Below the pieces are notes generated by a model that was not told the DNA's origin, made no database searches, and saw only the letters and a list, made by a program, of their open reading frames with translations. Source: Sapria himalayana (taxonomy: Eukaryota > Streptophyta > Magnoliopsida > Malpighiales > Rafflesiaceae). From it: a stretch of DNA of 64,000 bases. The stretch is from contig JAREIK010000801.1 of the NCBI GenBank assembly GCA_029783825.1, positions 9,560,891 through 9,624,890 of the forward strand. Direction: 5' to 3'. A program made the position numbers and the translations under genes. Shown one piece after another: positions 1 through 12,400 of this stretch. Position 1 is the stretch's first letter. Every line of letters starts with the position of its first letter.

Positions 1-1367
1 TTTGAACTATGTGGCTAAGCTATCAAGTGTCTTACATGAGTTTAATGATAGAGAGCTACAAAAAGTCATGGTCAAGTGAATTAGGAGGAATGCATACCTA
101 GAGTCAAGAGTTGAATGTTTGAGCTTTTAAGTAGCTTCAATGGCTGGAAAATTGTAATAGTTGGAAGTTAGGTGGCTAAATCATGTAAAAATGATGAATG
201 TGCTTCCACGACAATGCTCCACCCACCAACCAAGTTTGCATATGTGATGGAGGAGTTCCCTTGCATTCCAAAGAAGATGCATATGCTTCTTGATAAAACC
301 AATGTCATTGGGTGTTAGGACTGACCACACATTTTTCATGGAGGAGTCAACTAAATTTCTCTTGAAGGAATAATAAAGCACAAATTTCATTATGTATGCA
401 AACTTCTCAATAAACCTTACTGGTGGAACAAATATTTTTGAATCTACGAAAAGTGGTGAAAAACATTGTGGCGATGTAACAATTTATCAACAATCACTCC
501 AACTGAAGAATGGATAACATAAAAAATACATTAAAAAAAATCGATCAACTTGCAAAACAATGATATCCAAAAAAATAACAGCATGAAGAAATAAAGTTTA
601 GGCTCATTTTCCCTCTTTCAATATCAATGGAACAAATATTTTTCCTCATTCATGATCAACTTTGAGGAGTCAGAATTGAAGCAATCTGTGCTTCAACTCC
701 ACTCTAAAAGTGAAAGAAAAATAGTTCCAACTGAGGAGGAGCAAGGTAAAACTGCCAAAAAGAGTAAATCATTAACTTTCACATCACTTAGAGGAAATCC
801 AAAAAAATAATATTCAATGAAGACACATAGAAGAATGATCACCCCACAAGACCATATTTTCCAAAAGCCTCACATGGGTATCAATTAGAGATTCTCATGA
901 AAGTAAAAGAAGTAATCAAAACATGAAATTAAGAGAAGCTTGGCCATTATCTTTATTAAAAATTTAAATTCATTTTATATTAAATTTTGGTAGATTTTTT
1001 AATATTAAATTAAATTTCTTTTAATTATATTAAACACATTTGATAAGTAAACAAAACAATAATAAATATAAATTAATTGAAAGAAATTAAATATAAAAAA
1101 ATGTTTATTAAATTTTTCTACAAATTATATTAAAAAAAAGGAGATAAAAAAGATTGACAATTTCAACACAACATTTTGAATACATCATCATCTTTGAAAA
1201 TTGCTTGGAGATATATTTTTTTTATCTTCGATTCTTATCAATCCCTTGGCTAACTAATTTTTCTACATCTACTATATAAATTGATCATCTTTTCAAATCT
1301 TTTAGTATCTTTAGTATGAGAGTTATCCTTTTTGTTTGCTTACATTTATAACTATTCAAAACAATAA
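1..1367. other. AT-rich non-coding stretch, no gene recognised
   Basis: No gene can be supported here. Only short open frames with many neighbouring stops are present on either strand (the longest is about 69 codons, minus strand, 181-390) and none resembles a family I recognise. The composition becomes strongly AT-rich after about 940. It may be decayed transposon sequence, but no terminal repeats or target duplications were seen. Confidence 0.5.
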
Positions 1368-2151
1368 ATCATGATCCTACTGTATAGGCTGAAGGGTTAG
1401 TAGTAGTATATCTCATCCTATTTAGTAACATAGAAAAGGTGAAATTATTAGGTTTTTTGATGATCATGAGTATCCTCAAAAAATCATATATGATAGGTTG
1501 ATCATTAGGATGAAATTTTGATATAAATACTCACCAAAATAGATATAGCATAAGTCATATTTATCATATAAGTCATATTTATCCTCAAAAATAGATATAC
1601 TCACCAAAATATATATAGCATAAATCATATTCTAACAATATAATATCTCTTCTATCATAAGTCATATTTATTCCAAAAATATATATAGGTTTCCCAAAAT
1701 ATTTCATATAAAATTTTGATAAAAATACTCACCAAAATAGATAATTCTCAACTCATCATCTACCATAATAAATATAGCATCTACTTACATAAATATATCA
1801 TCCTATAATAAATATAAACTTTTCTGATAAAATAAAGAATAATTTTCAACACATCTATGTAGAACAAACAAAATAACTATTATTGAAAATCTCAAAAATC
1901 AAGCTTTCAAATATTATTTCAAGCCATACACTTTCTTTCACAATCTGCAAACTAGATTTGACTACTCTATCACTACTTGAAATTCATGTGACTGCTTCAA
2001 ATATCATGATCCTACTGTATAGGCTGAAGGGTTAGTAGTAGTATATCTCATGCTATTTAGTAACATAGAAAAGGTGAAATTATTAGGTTTTTTGATGATC
2101 ATGAGTATCCTCAAAAAATCATATATGATAGGTTGATCATTAGGATGAAAT
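1368..2151. repeat. 149-bp direct repeat pair (1368-1516 and 2003-2151) around a degenerate tandem block
   Basis: The two 149-bp copies are offset by exactly 635 bases and differ at about one position (a C/G difference in the block before 'tatttagtaac'). The spacer holds many imperfect copies of short motifs such as 'catattta', 'actcaccaaaata' and 'atatagcata'. The layout could be a miniature LTR element or a recent segmental duplication. The copies do not show clean TG...CA ends, so the miniature-LTR reading is weak. Confidence 0.75.
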
Positions 2152-2675
2152 ACTTAATGAGAACCTAGATTTTATTTTTTGATGTACTATTTGAATCTAA
2201 ATAATGTATTGTCACACGTGTAAAAGAAATATTACTTTGATTGATGCATATGTGTTACTGTTAGGTTACAAATATAACATTTTTATGATTTTTAGATTAT
2301 TGATATATTAATTAATTTTTTTTATATAATATTCAATGAAATCATGCGAGGAGTCATAGTAATTCAATGATAAGATAGTTAAACATATTTTTGTAATAAA
2401 TGTACAAATTTAGTATCTTCTTAAAATTTTGATGGGCATCCCATACTAGATATAATTCTAATAGTTAAGTTACAAATTATTTCTTATATATAATGGGGTT
2501 GTCAAAAAATAATTTTGGCAGTATAAATAAAATTTTTTTTTTCAAAAAAACTTATTAGTTACCAAGATAATTATCAAACCAAATGTAAGATGCGACATAC
2601 TTTATAACTTCACAAAATAAAGAAAATAGAGATAGTAGCATAAATACAAAGGGTAAATATCTTAAATAGTAAACA
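2152..2675. other. AT-rich non-coding stretch
   Basis: No reading frame, repeat boundary or RNA gene can be seen. It is AT-rich with short homopolymer runs. Confidence 0.5.
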
Positions 2676-3768
2676 TAAGGCTACAACTCAGGCAAATTGG
2701 GTTGGATTGGGTTGGGTTGAGGAATAAGGATAACTCAACCCAAATTCAAAAAAATCTACTCGAGTTATAACTCAGCCCAAGTTTCGACCTAAATTCATCA
2801 GCTCGAAAGTCGAACCAAACCCAAATTCATAAAAATCTATCCGAGCTATGACTTAGCCGAGGTTTCAACCAGGATTCATCAACCCGAACTGAACCCATCT
2901 CGATTTGAAATTATGAAACTCATGTTGAAATTGGGTTGGGTAAAGTTGACTCGGGTTGGGTCATGTTGAGTTAGGTTGAGGCATCCATAACATTACATTT
3001 TTAAAAAAATAAAAAAAATGAATATAATATTAATCTCTTGATTTTGTTTAAAAAATTAAAAATATAACTATCTCATTTTATATAATATAAATAATGTGAC
3101 ATTCTAGATCTAAACAATTATTATTTGGGGAAAATTCTCAAATAGGGTGGGTAGGCATTAAATTCACTTAAGAGGGTGGATTTTAAAAATAATTCTCTTA
3201 AGGTACCCATTATATTAAAAATTACAAAAAATATCCATTTACTCAAAAAAATAACAAGATGCTAAAATTGGCTTCATGCCTCCACATAACCATTAGCTCC
3301 TTGTGCTCGTTGAGCTCACTGGAGCTTGTAACAAGGTCGTTCATCACATAACGAAATCTGAGAGCTCAATGAGCTCCATAATCTTGTACTTACGCCAATA
3401 CTGACCCAGTTTGGCAATACTTAGCACAACCAGCATGGTCTAGACAAAATGCATGCCAATTGGCCATATCGAGCACAGCATAATTGCTAAGATGAGGCTA
3501 AAAAATGAATCATGCCAGCACAACATTAGCCCAATTAACACCTCTATCAAAAATTCATATTATATTTTTTTAATGAGAGCATGATTTTTTGAAGGGAGCA
3601 ATCATCCCAATATCCCACATAAATTATTTTTTCTCAAATTAAGTCTACTTTCAATTGCCCAAGATTTAGGCCAAAACTGAATCTAAGGATAAAAATTTTC
3701 AACCCAAACTTCATTTTTCCTCATGTTGGGTTCAAGTTAACTCTGACCCAAACCAAATTACAACCCTA
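2676..3768. mobile_element. Putative old non-autonomous hAT-like element ('gggttggg' family)
   Basis: Both ends are rich in short motifs built on 'gggttgg' or 'aaccca', and they are in opposite orientation. The left end begins 'taaggctacaactc'. The reverse complement of the right end begins 'tagggttgtaatt'. These agree at most positions and resemble the ends of the hAT-type elements elsewhere in this window. The flanking 8-mers (agtaaaca and ctcacaca) match only about half way, so a target duplication is not demonstrated. There is no coding capacity. The limits are uncertain. Confidence 0.4.
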
Positions 3769-3862
3769 CTCACACAACTCACTAAAACAAACTTTTGATC
3801 ATGGAAACCATCAAACATGCATAGGAGAAGCACCCCAGCTTATAGGGGTCCAACTATGTTGT

Positions 3863-3886
3863 AGAGAGAGAGAGAGAGAGAGAGAG
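3863..3886. repeat. (AG)12 microsatellite
   Basis: A perfect dinucleotide AG run of about 24 bases lies downstream of the YJU2 gene's 3' end. Confidence 0.95.
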
Positions 3887-4322
3887 GTCCAACTATTCCA
3901 CAATAATATATTTGTAAATAGCTGCAACAGAAAGGCCCATATTGAAGGGCCATGAGATGATATGAGATAATGGACTTTATTTTGTAGCCACAGCGATTTA
4001 CAATGCTGCAACACAACAATAAAATGCAAAAAAAAAAAAAACTTTATTTTTAAAAACAACAAAGCAGAAAGCAAACTAAATCTGGCTACATTGGGCATAC
4101 TCAGCAGGCAATGTTGAAATTCAAATCTTCAATCCAAATAATATGTAGCCTTGGTGCTTGGAACTGTGGGAACATATCTCATTACAAGAATCAATGCAAG
4201 AAGGTTTTAAAAAAAAAAACAGAAAGCTTGAGTTTTAGCCTCCGGAGCTTCATTTCATGATACGTTTTGTTCTTGCAGAGATTATCTAGAGGAGCAGATG
4301 TTCAGAGACACTAGTCTAGTCT

Positions 4323-5294
4323 TCATTCTTCACTTTCATCGCTTTGATAATTTTGAAGCAGTGATTGCATCCCCGTGAAATAATTAATGGTTTTCTCTGC
4401 ATTTGTTGCCGTCTTGGACTCGGCAGCGACTGGTTTTTTTATGACGCTGATCTGAACTAAGGGAGATCGGACACTTGGCTTGACCTTTTGTTTCGAGTCG
4501 GGAAGAACGCCGACACAAATACTTGTGTCGGCTTCCGCGGGTGGCTCGGTGGCCTCATTTGGGGTTTCATTGGCCAACCTTCTTTTTTTTGTATAATCAC
4601 TTGATGCTTCGCCCCTGTGAGTTAGAATCTGACGTGAATCTTCGTCATCCTCAAGATCTTCATCAGGAATCCTTTGAATAAATTGTTTCTGGTTCATGAA
4701 TATTGACTTTATTAGGGCTTCATCTTCTTCCTCCAACTTTTTTTCCTTGTCTTCGGTAGTACGTTGCAGGGCATCCAGCATGGCCTCTACGCTCACGACA
4801 GCATGCCTAGACTTCATCGACTTCATTTCATCAAGTGCAGCAAGAATATCCATCTCTCTTTTTGAATCAACGGTCCTGTTCTCCAGAGACTTCATCGCAT
4901 CCCCCATCTCCTCGTCTGCTCTTTTTCGGATCTGATTCTCTGCTTCCTCATCCTCTGCTCGCCAAGGTTCAAAGTTTCTTTTTGCTCCGCTCTCAACCGT
5001 GTAATCTGAATTTTGTGGGTCGGTCTTAAATGTAATCTCAGCCGAGCACTTTGTGCATTTGAAATAAAATCGAAATATCTGAATTCCCAAATATGTTTCA
5101 CCGATGACATCTTCTTTGCGAGAATTGAATTTGGTACCTTTATAGATGTATTCGCCGCATGTATTGCAGCGAATGCTCATGGGAAGCATCATACGAACCT
5201 TGATCTGCTGATTTATAGGTCTCCTGATGCGGGGGAGCTTAGAGGGGTCGAAGTCAGGTGGATAATACTTGTTCAATACCTTCCTCTCTCCCAT
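4323..5294 (-). CDS. YJU2: Splicing factor YJU2 (CWC16/CCDC94 family)
   Basis: An uninterrupted 323-residue frame matches the YJU2/CCDC94 family from its start ([20 protein letters not shown]) through the conserved N-terminal domain. Family members associate with the Prp19-related spliceosome and promote the first (branching) step of pre-mRNA splicing in the nucleus. Two CxxC pairs at residues 43/46 and 80/83 form the expected zinc site. The block after it (about residues 90-112, ending in NFEPW) is typical of the family. The middle (about 115-205) is highly charged and probably helical or coiled coil. The C-terminal third is low complexity, with lysine/arginine-rich stretches, and ends acidic (SDESEE). 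The length is close to animal orthologues, so it looks full length. The start chosen is the ATG that gives the canonical MGERK N-terminus. There is no intron and no 3' poly-A tail in the gene's sense, so a processed retrocopy is not indicated. The next gene upstream, on the same strand, ends about 1.1 kb away. Confidence 0.95.
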   Translation of the reverse strand: MGERKVLNKYYPPDFDPSKLPRIRRPINQQIKVRMMLPMSIRCNTCGEYIYKGTKFNSRKEDVIGETYLGIQIFRFYFKCTKCSAEITFKTDPQNSDYTVESGAKRNFEPWRAEDEEAENQIRKRADEEMGDAMKSLENRTVDSKREMDILAALDEMKSMKSRHAVVSVEAMLDALQRTTEDKEKKLEEEDEALIKSIFMNQKQFIQRIPDEDLEDDEDSRQILTHRGEASSDYTKKRRLANETPNEATEPPAEADTSICVGVLPDSKQKVKPSVRSPLVQISVIKKPVAAESKTATNAEKTINYFTGMQSLLQNYQSDESEE

Positions 5295-5625
5295 CTTGCT
5301 TCACCAGACAACAATGGAGGACGTGATTACCGCCTACGCCGAACTAGACTGAAAAATAAACATCAACTACCTACGCCGTGATTTTACGTTGCATAGGATC
5401 AACCAAGGGCACTTGCGCTACCAATTTCGATGAAATTGAATCTATTCCCACATTCGAAAACAGTGGCTGTTTGGGTTGCTTTGCAAAACCACGTTTTGCG
5501 ATAGTTCCAGAGAACGAGGAAAGCAAGGGAAGAAGAAAATAGTCACTCACCTACACATCGTTAATATAATAAAAACGTGGTTTTGATCGATTACTGAGCC
5601 ACCTACACACATTATAGTATAAAAA

Positions 5626-5659
<34 letters not shown>

Positions 5660-5670
5660 CGTGCGGGTGT
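5626..5670. repeat. Compound (TG)n(CG)n microsatellite
   Basis: A run of TG dinucleotides passes directly into CG dinucleotides and then 'gtgcgggtg'. Alternating purine-pyrimidine DNA of this kind can adopt Z-form. It lies about 330 bp upstream of the YJU2 start codon. Confidence 0.9.
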
Positions 5671-6403
5671 AGAGTATGAACAAAATATTTAAAAAATTGT
5701 AAAAAATAATTATTTTCATTTTGGGTCACCATAAAATAGTGAGAAATTTATGATAATTAACAACAAAATAAAGATATTTAAGAAACAAATTCTATTTTAA
5801 AAAATTCTACAAAAATTACTTCAAAATAAAAAATATGTATATTCTAGGATCTTAAACAAGGAAACCCAATATTGCCACTCCCCTCATTAAAAAACCACAT
5901 CACCATGCCATATCAGCATTAAAAAAATATATTTTCTGAAATTTTTTTTCATAAAAACATATATATATATTAAATTACATTTTCAAAAAAAAAAACATAT
6001 ATAATATTATGTGTATATACATTTTTAAAATAATGAGCAAGTTACGTGGAGCCCATAATATAACTAACACACTCATAGCCATAGGAATTGGGAGCTCATT
6101 AAGTTCCTAACAAGCTCCTAATATCTAGTGATATTACGAGCAAATTCAAGGTGTAATAAGAGGCCCACAGCAACCCACTTGGGCCCTAGGAGGCCCAACT
6201 TCCCACTACTACACTCGTGTTATGAGAATACATGTTAACTATAGTTGGGATTGAAATTGAAGCAAACCAACATGAGCGGTTATACAAATCTCAAGCCTAT
6301 GCTTGGCAACTCATCGTCGTCACAAAGCAGATCGAATTGTTGGGTAGAGTGACTGTTTATAACACGTATTAACAATAAGACGAGAGGGAAGGATTTGTAA
6401 AAA
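5671..6403. other. Intergenic region between the RING-H2 gene and YJU2
   Basis: AT-rich spacer that must hold the YJU2 upstream sequence and the RING gene's 3' UTR. The part from about 6030 to 6200 contains 'gagctc' and 'ggcccac' motifs resembling the degenerate hAT-like relic at 3270-3370. No gene was seen. Confidence 0.4.
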
Positions 6404-9400
6404 TCATATATTTCTTCTGCAGAGTGGACACGAAGCATGTCTTAGAAGCCAGGTGTCTATGCAAGGAAGATGAAACATGTGATGGCAATAAGGCAGCCTT
6501 CTCACTGTCTCTCCCAGACGAAAGTCCTGCGCACCCACGAAAGAACAACGCCGATCAGTAATTCTCCTCCTCCCCCATGAAGGAATAGCTGTTAGACAAA
6601 GAAAGCGAGAACCTGAAGACAAACGGTGCAGGAAACGTTGTCGCCAAAAGAATCGGCACTGTTCTTCTTCGTGATGACGAGCCTTGGAATTTTATCGAGC
6701 GAGTCGCATGGCAATCCACAGTCGCTTCCCGTGTCGAAGATGTTGGAAGGCTCCTCCTCCAGGTTCACTTCAATGGCGCTCATCTACTATAATTGAATTG
6801 AGAATATTGCCATTTCCATCAAAAAAAAAAAAAAAGGAGGCGACATTACTTAGATGCCCGACTTTACCTGGCTCTGCACCGCGTTTAACATGGCAGGGCC
6901 CAGACGCTCGCGGAGAAGTCTCCCGCTGAGAAGGCTCACAACAACATCAACCTGCCAATTGAAAATTTGACAGAGAAATCATGCTTGATGAAGGAGGAGG
7001 AGCAACGGCCGCGCTGCTCACCAAGTAGAGAAGACAGCTAAATTTGGATTCGTTGGAATGCCACAGAAGAACGGAGGATTCAAAGACGTCGATGGAGAAT
7101 ACGGCGCCCGATATGGCACCGATCGTAGCTCCTCGAACAAACCCTGTTTCTGTTTCTTGGCCTATCAATGCCCCTGTCATGGCCCCTAACAAGGTGCCAA
7201 CTGCAGCATATAAATTGTCAATGTCAGCCGTCAGGTATCAAAATAATTATTGAATTAATACAATTGAGTATTCATTGTTTATTTGAATGGTATTTCATCA
7301 AAAAATGTGTATATCAGAAATAAAATGAAAATAAATAATAAAGCATACACTCACTAGAGCGATGACCACGTATAATATATATTATGTGCATTCGTGCGTG
7401 CAAGTCTATGTGTATGCGTGTGGATGGGTGGGTGTGTGTAAGTATAAATATAGTCATGGATATAATTTTTATTCCACATTTATATAAATTAGCTAATTGG
7501 ATCAAATAGCAGAACTTTCCCCTACAATAAGCTCATTTCTTGAATCATTGGACAGCATGACGCTGCATGATTCAGAACCATGCATGGAAATGCCATGGGC
7601 TGGCACGCAGCACAGCTCGGGCTGTGCTGGGTCTCTTTTTGGCATTAGAGGCTATGACAGGTGCGACTTGTGAGTCAGTTTTGGCAATACTAGCTAAACC
7701 AGTTAGCCTAGCCTGATCCAGGCTAGCATGACCCTAAGAATCACTAAGAGAATGCCTGCTCAGAACATTACATCAATTAATATTAGGGTTGGTAACGAAC
7801 CAAGCAACTAAGGCTCAGCTCATTAGCTAATTGAGCTGAACTTGAGCCATAATTTTGTTTGATAAATTTTGTTTTGAGTCCAAGACGAGCCCAAGCCCAG
7901 TAGAGCCTGAATATTAAAAAACATCTATTTTATTAGTTGCTTTAACCCAAAATAGAAACCCTCATGTTTCAGCCGACAGTCACTGATGCAGACGCCTCCC
8001 TCGACACAAACACACACACACTCTCTCTCTCTCTCTCTCTCCTCGCCAGTTGTCATTGTTCCCGAGTTTAAAATCAAATACCCTATTCCCAAATTCTCTC
8101 TATACTTTGAAAGGCAGCTTGATCTCCATGTTATATATGCTTTAGTCTTTAGTTCATATATATATATATATATATCTATATAAACACAAGTACACAACTT
8201 GATCTTCATGTTTTATTAAATTCCAAGCTTATCTTCTCATCTTTTCAATAATCATCTCTCTTAATTTTCAAAGGAGAAGATATTTGTGCATGTGTGTGCT
8301 TTATTATTTTTATCACTTTGTTTTTTTAATTATAAATTTGATTGGAAAACAAGCCTGATGATCTCGGACCAAGCTTTTTTTTTTAATTAAGTAAAGCTTG
8401 AGCCTAATTTTAAGTTCGTTTAAAAGCTTGGCTTGAGCTTGCTTTGAGGTGTCAACGGGGCCGGCCCGGCATGACACGATTAGACCGTGCCTTGGTGGGT
8501 CCAGGCACGGGAATTTCCCTTGCCAGGGCCCTTGCCGTGCCGAGGCCAACCGGGTCTCATGCCATGCTTGACCCGGCATGATTTGGTGGCCCGTGGTAAG
8601 GCTCGCCGCCACGAGACATGTCCCGCACCCCACCCCATCGCCACCAGCATTTGGGTTGGACTTCGAATAGGAAAACACACGGGCATGATTCCACTCCGAC
8701 CCAACTCACGATCCCACCCGACCTGAATCAAAAAAAAATAAAAATTTAAATATCACCCATTAGATTTCGCCTCCAACGACTTGGGGGCATAATGTGACGG
8801 CCCTCATGATTCCGCCCCCTAAAATTCAATAAAAAATTAAATAAACATAAAAAATACTTTTTTTAAAAAAAAATTCCTTTAATCTATAAAATCTCCCTCA
8901 CCTCTCTATAACATTTATATTTTTCATAAATATTTATTCTCAAATCTCACTCTCTCAAAATTTTCTCAAAACTATTGTTATTCTCTCTCTCGGGACTCGA
9001 GATTTCGTCATTCAGCTTGACTTTTTTGAACTCTGAATTTGGGTTTTAAAGTTTGAACTAGACTGTGGTGCATCGTGCACGTGATCTACCTCGCTACTTT
9101 ACTGAGTATTTTAAATTTTTTTGTTTACTTTCTTTCTCTCTCTAGTTTCTCTCTAATCTGAAAATCTAAAATTTATAATCTAGGTTCTGCCTCTTGTTTA
9201 ACAAAAATCCAAAAAATGACTAATACTAATAAAACATATTTAAATTTAGAAAATAAAAATCTTACACAGAGATCTGAGGCTACTGAAACTTTGATATCTT
9301 CAGTCGTCTCAATCCAAACATCTAAAAAATAAAAAATTAGGATGACTTATGTAATTTTGACTCATTTTAATATAATAAAACAAAAAAATATTAGGGATGA

Positions 9401-12400
9401 GGAAGAAGAAATGATACAGTACAAATATTGTATTAGAAATTTAATTTGTAAAAGTTTGTTTGGAACTGAGCACATTAAGAGGCATGCCAAATTATACATC
9501 AAAAAATATGATGCATTATATCCTAGGCAAACCCAACTTAGCACTGTGTTTTTTGACACTGGATCAAGTTCAGTCTCAAAATTTACTTCCTTCATATACC
9601 ACAGTGAATTGAATAAAAAATACATGATCAAACTTATTACATTAATGGGTCTTCTAATCAGATTTTTAAAAAATCCAAGAGTAGTGCGCATCATGCATAC
9701 ATATTTTCAGCATACTTATCATAGGACTCCTAGGTTCACATCTAGGAATGACATACTAAAATTTTATAAGTTAGAAAAATAAATAATAAGTAATAAAATT
9801 ATGACATATAGTAAAGTGGTGTCCGTGAAGTCCGATATCTGGATAAATCACGATGAATCATTTTATGCATGTCTTACTAGTCACTATGTAGATTCTTACT
9901 AGATAATTAATAAAAAAATTTTAGGATTCTCTGAGATTCTCCATCCTCATGATAACCCGACCATTTTTGAGTGTATGATAAAAATTTTTTATAAATATAA
10001 AATTCAAAATAAAATTTTTAGTATAAGATTGAATAATACATCTAATAATAGAGTAATGATTAACATATTTGTTAGAAATATTAAAGGCGCACCATTAGGA
10101 GAAATCTTTCATATCAGATACATGTGACACGTGATTAACCTGATTATACAAGCGAATATGAAGATGTGTTCCCCGGCATTGGATAATGCAGGGGAACACA
10201 CCATCTCTTTATTGTCATAAAGGCATGATCCGACACTTAGCCATATGATTACAAAGATAGAAACTAAGTACTTAAAGTACTAGTCTACTGTTTCATCTCT
10301 TTATTATCTCGCTGCATGTATTGACCCTATGGTTAAGGTGAAAGGGATAGATAACACCCTGACTTACATTTCCTCGTTCATGAACATGAAAGATCCACCT
10401 GAAAGGTTCATTCACGAGAAGTTGACTGATATGTTCACATACTACTTTACTAGGTATTGTGGTAGCAGTAAAACTGTGATTACGGATATTGATACCTTCT
10501 TCGGAGATTATAATTTTTTTATTCAGTTAGCGAGGGAGAAATGACAGGGTAGGACCGTCACATAGGAGAGAGATTTCTCGGTACTTAAATACCGATTACT
10601 GCTTTATCCTATCACATTCTATTACTAAGAATCTTAATATATTACGGTGGTGAAAATCATATGAGTCCACCTTTCTCGAACTATCTAGGATGGCAAGGGA
10701 TCTACTGACTCCTCCAGTGTCGAGCGTAACATCAGAGTCTACTTTTTCTGTTGTTGTGAACGTGATTTTGAATAGGAGATCGAGATTATATCCAGATATT
10801 GTTGAGGTCTTGGTCTGTTTGAAGGATTGAGAGGATTCGAGGTTTAACATCCAAGATCATGTTGGAGCTGGAATAAACTACATCCGCTGCGAGAGCGGGG
10901 GAGTTAATTACTGATGATAATGATCAATATGAAAATGATTTTAATATTACGATTGATGATGCTCATTATATGTCAATTGATGATTGACGTGATTAGGGCT
11001 GTAACCGAGCCAAGCTGCTCGCAAGCTGCTCGACGTTTGGCTCGTTAGAAGCTCGCTCGAACTCGTTTATTAAGTTAAACGAGCCGAGCCCGAACATCAT
11101 TTTGAGGCTCGTAAGTTAAATGAGCCGAGACCGAGCACCCTCAAACTTGGCTCATCAGCTCGTAAACAGGCTCGTGAATAGGCTCGTGAGCAAGCTCGTT
11201 AACCAGACTCGTGAATAGGCTCGTGAGCAAGCTCGTTAACCAGACTCGTGAATAGGCTCGTGAGCAAACTCGTTAACCAGGCTTGTGAACAAGCTCGTGA
11301 ACAGGCTCGTGAACATGGAGAAGGCTTGATGCACATAGAAGTGTCAACCGGGCCGGCCCGGCCCAGGCACGGTATTTTCCCGTGCCTGGGCCGGTGTCGT
11401 GTCGTGCCTGACCCAGCACGATTTGGCCCGTCGCACGGCACACCGGCATGGGTTGGTCCCGTGCCGGGTGTCCCTCGAGCCCGACCCCAAGGTAGCCCCA
11501 CACCCCTCCCGCAAAAAAGACCGCTAGTCGGGTCTGATTAGACCCGACCCGCGGTCCCACTCCCAAGAGGCCCGAACCGACCCAGATCCCCCCAACGAGA
11601 AAAAAAAATTAATATAAAATTATATTTTCAGCCATTGGATCTCGCCTCCAATGACTAGGGGGCAAAATCCAATGGCCCACATGATTCTGCCCCCTAAAAA
11701 ATTAAAAAAATTCTTTTTTTATAAAAAATTATCTTTAATCTATAAATTCCACCCCCCTCTCTTTAACATTTATGTTTTTCATAAACATAAATTCTCTCAA
11801 ATCGTTCTATTTCTCTCTCAAAAACCTTGCTTCTCTCTCTCGGGCCTTGGGATTTTGACATTCAGCTTTGATTTTTGGGAATCTCGACTTGAGTTTTGAA
11901 CATTAGAGCTTGACTGCGATGCACCGTGCACGTGACAGACCTCACTGCTTTTACCGGGTAAAAAATTTTACGTTTTTTTAACTCTCTCTATAGTTTCTCT
12001 CTCTAGACCAAAATTAGAAATTAAAATCAATCTTCTAGTCTATTAAACTATTCTTAAAAACAGAAATCATAAAAAATGACAAATACAACTGAAACATATT
12101 TAAATTTAGAAAATGAAAATATTACACAGAGGTCTGAGGCTGCTGAAACTTTGGTTTCTCCAGTCGTCTCAACCCAAACTTCTAAAAAATAAAAAACTAG
12201 AAGAACTTCTGTAGTTTGGACTTATTTTAATATAATAAAATAAAAAAATATTAGGGGTGAGGAACAAGAAATGACACAGTACAAATATTATATAAGACTT
12301 TTAACATGTAAGAGTTCGTTTGGGACTGGACACCTTAAGAGGCATGTCGAATTATGCACCAAAAAACATGGACTATTAGATCCTAGGCAAACCCAACTTG

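Noticed and set aside
181..390. 69-codon minus-strand frame as a small gene
   Set aside because: No family resemblance, no splice-site support, and surrounding DNA has the look of decayed repeats.
4323..5294. YJU2 as a processed retrocopy because it lacks introns
   Set aside because: No poly-A tail in gene sense follows it, no flanking duplication was seen, and the frame is perfect. A single-exon native gene is at least as likely.
8158..8180. TA-repeat as a promoter TATA region
   Set aside because: It is a plain microsatellite inside element D, with no gene start nearby.
8480..8731. Overlapping GC-rich open frames on both strands (also at 11199-11566, 39854-40172, 51689-51986 and 57131-57450)
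   Set aside because: They lie in the GC-rich subterminal repeats of hAT elements, where stop codons are rare because of composition. The peptides are repeats of Ala/Gly/Pro/Arg and have no family.
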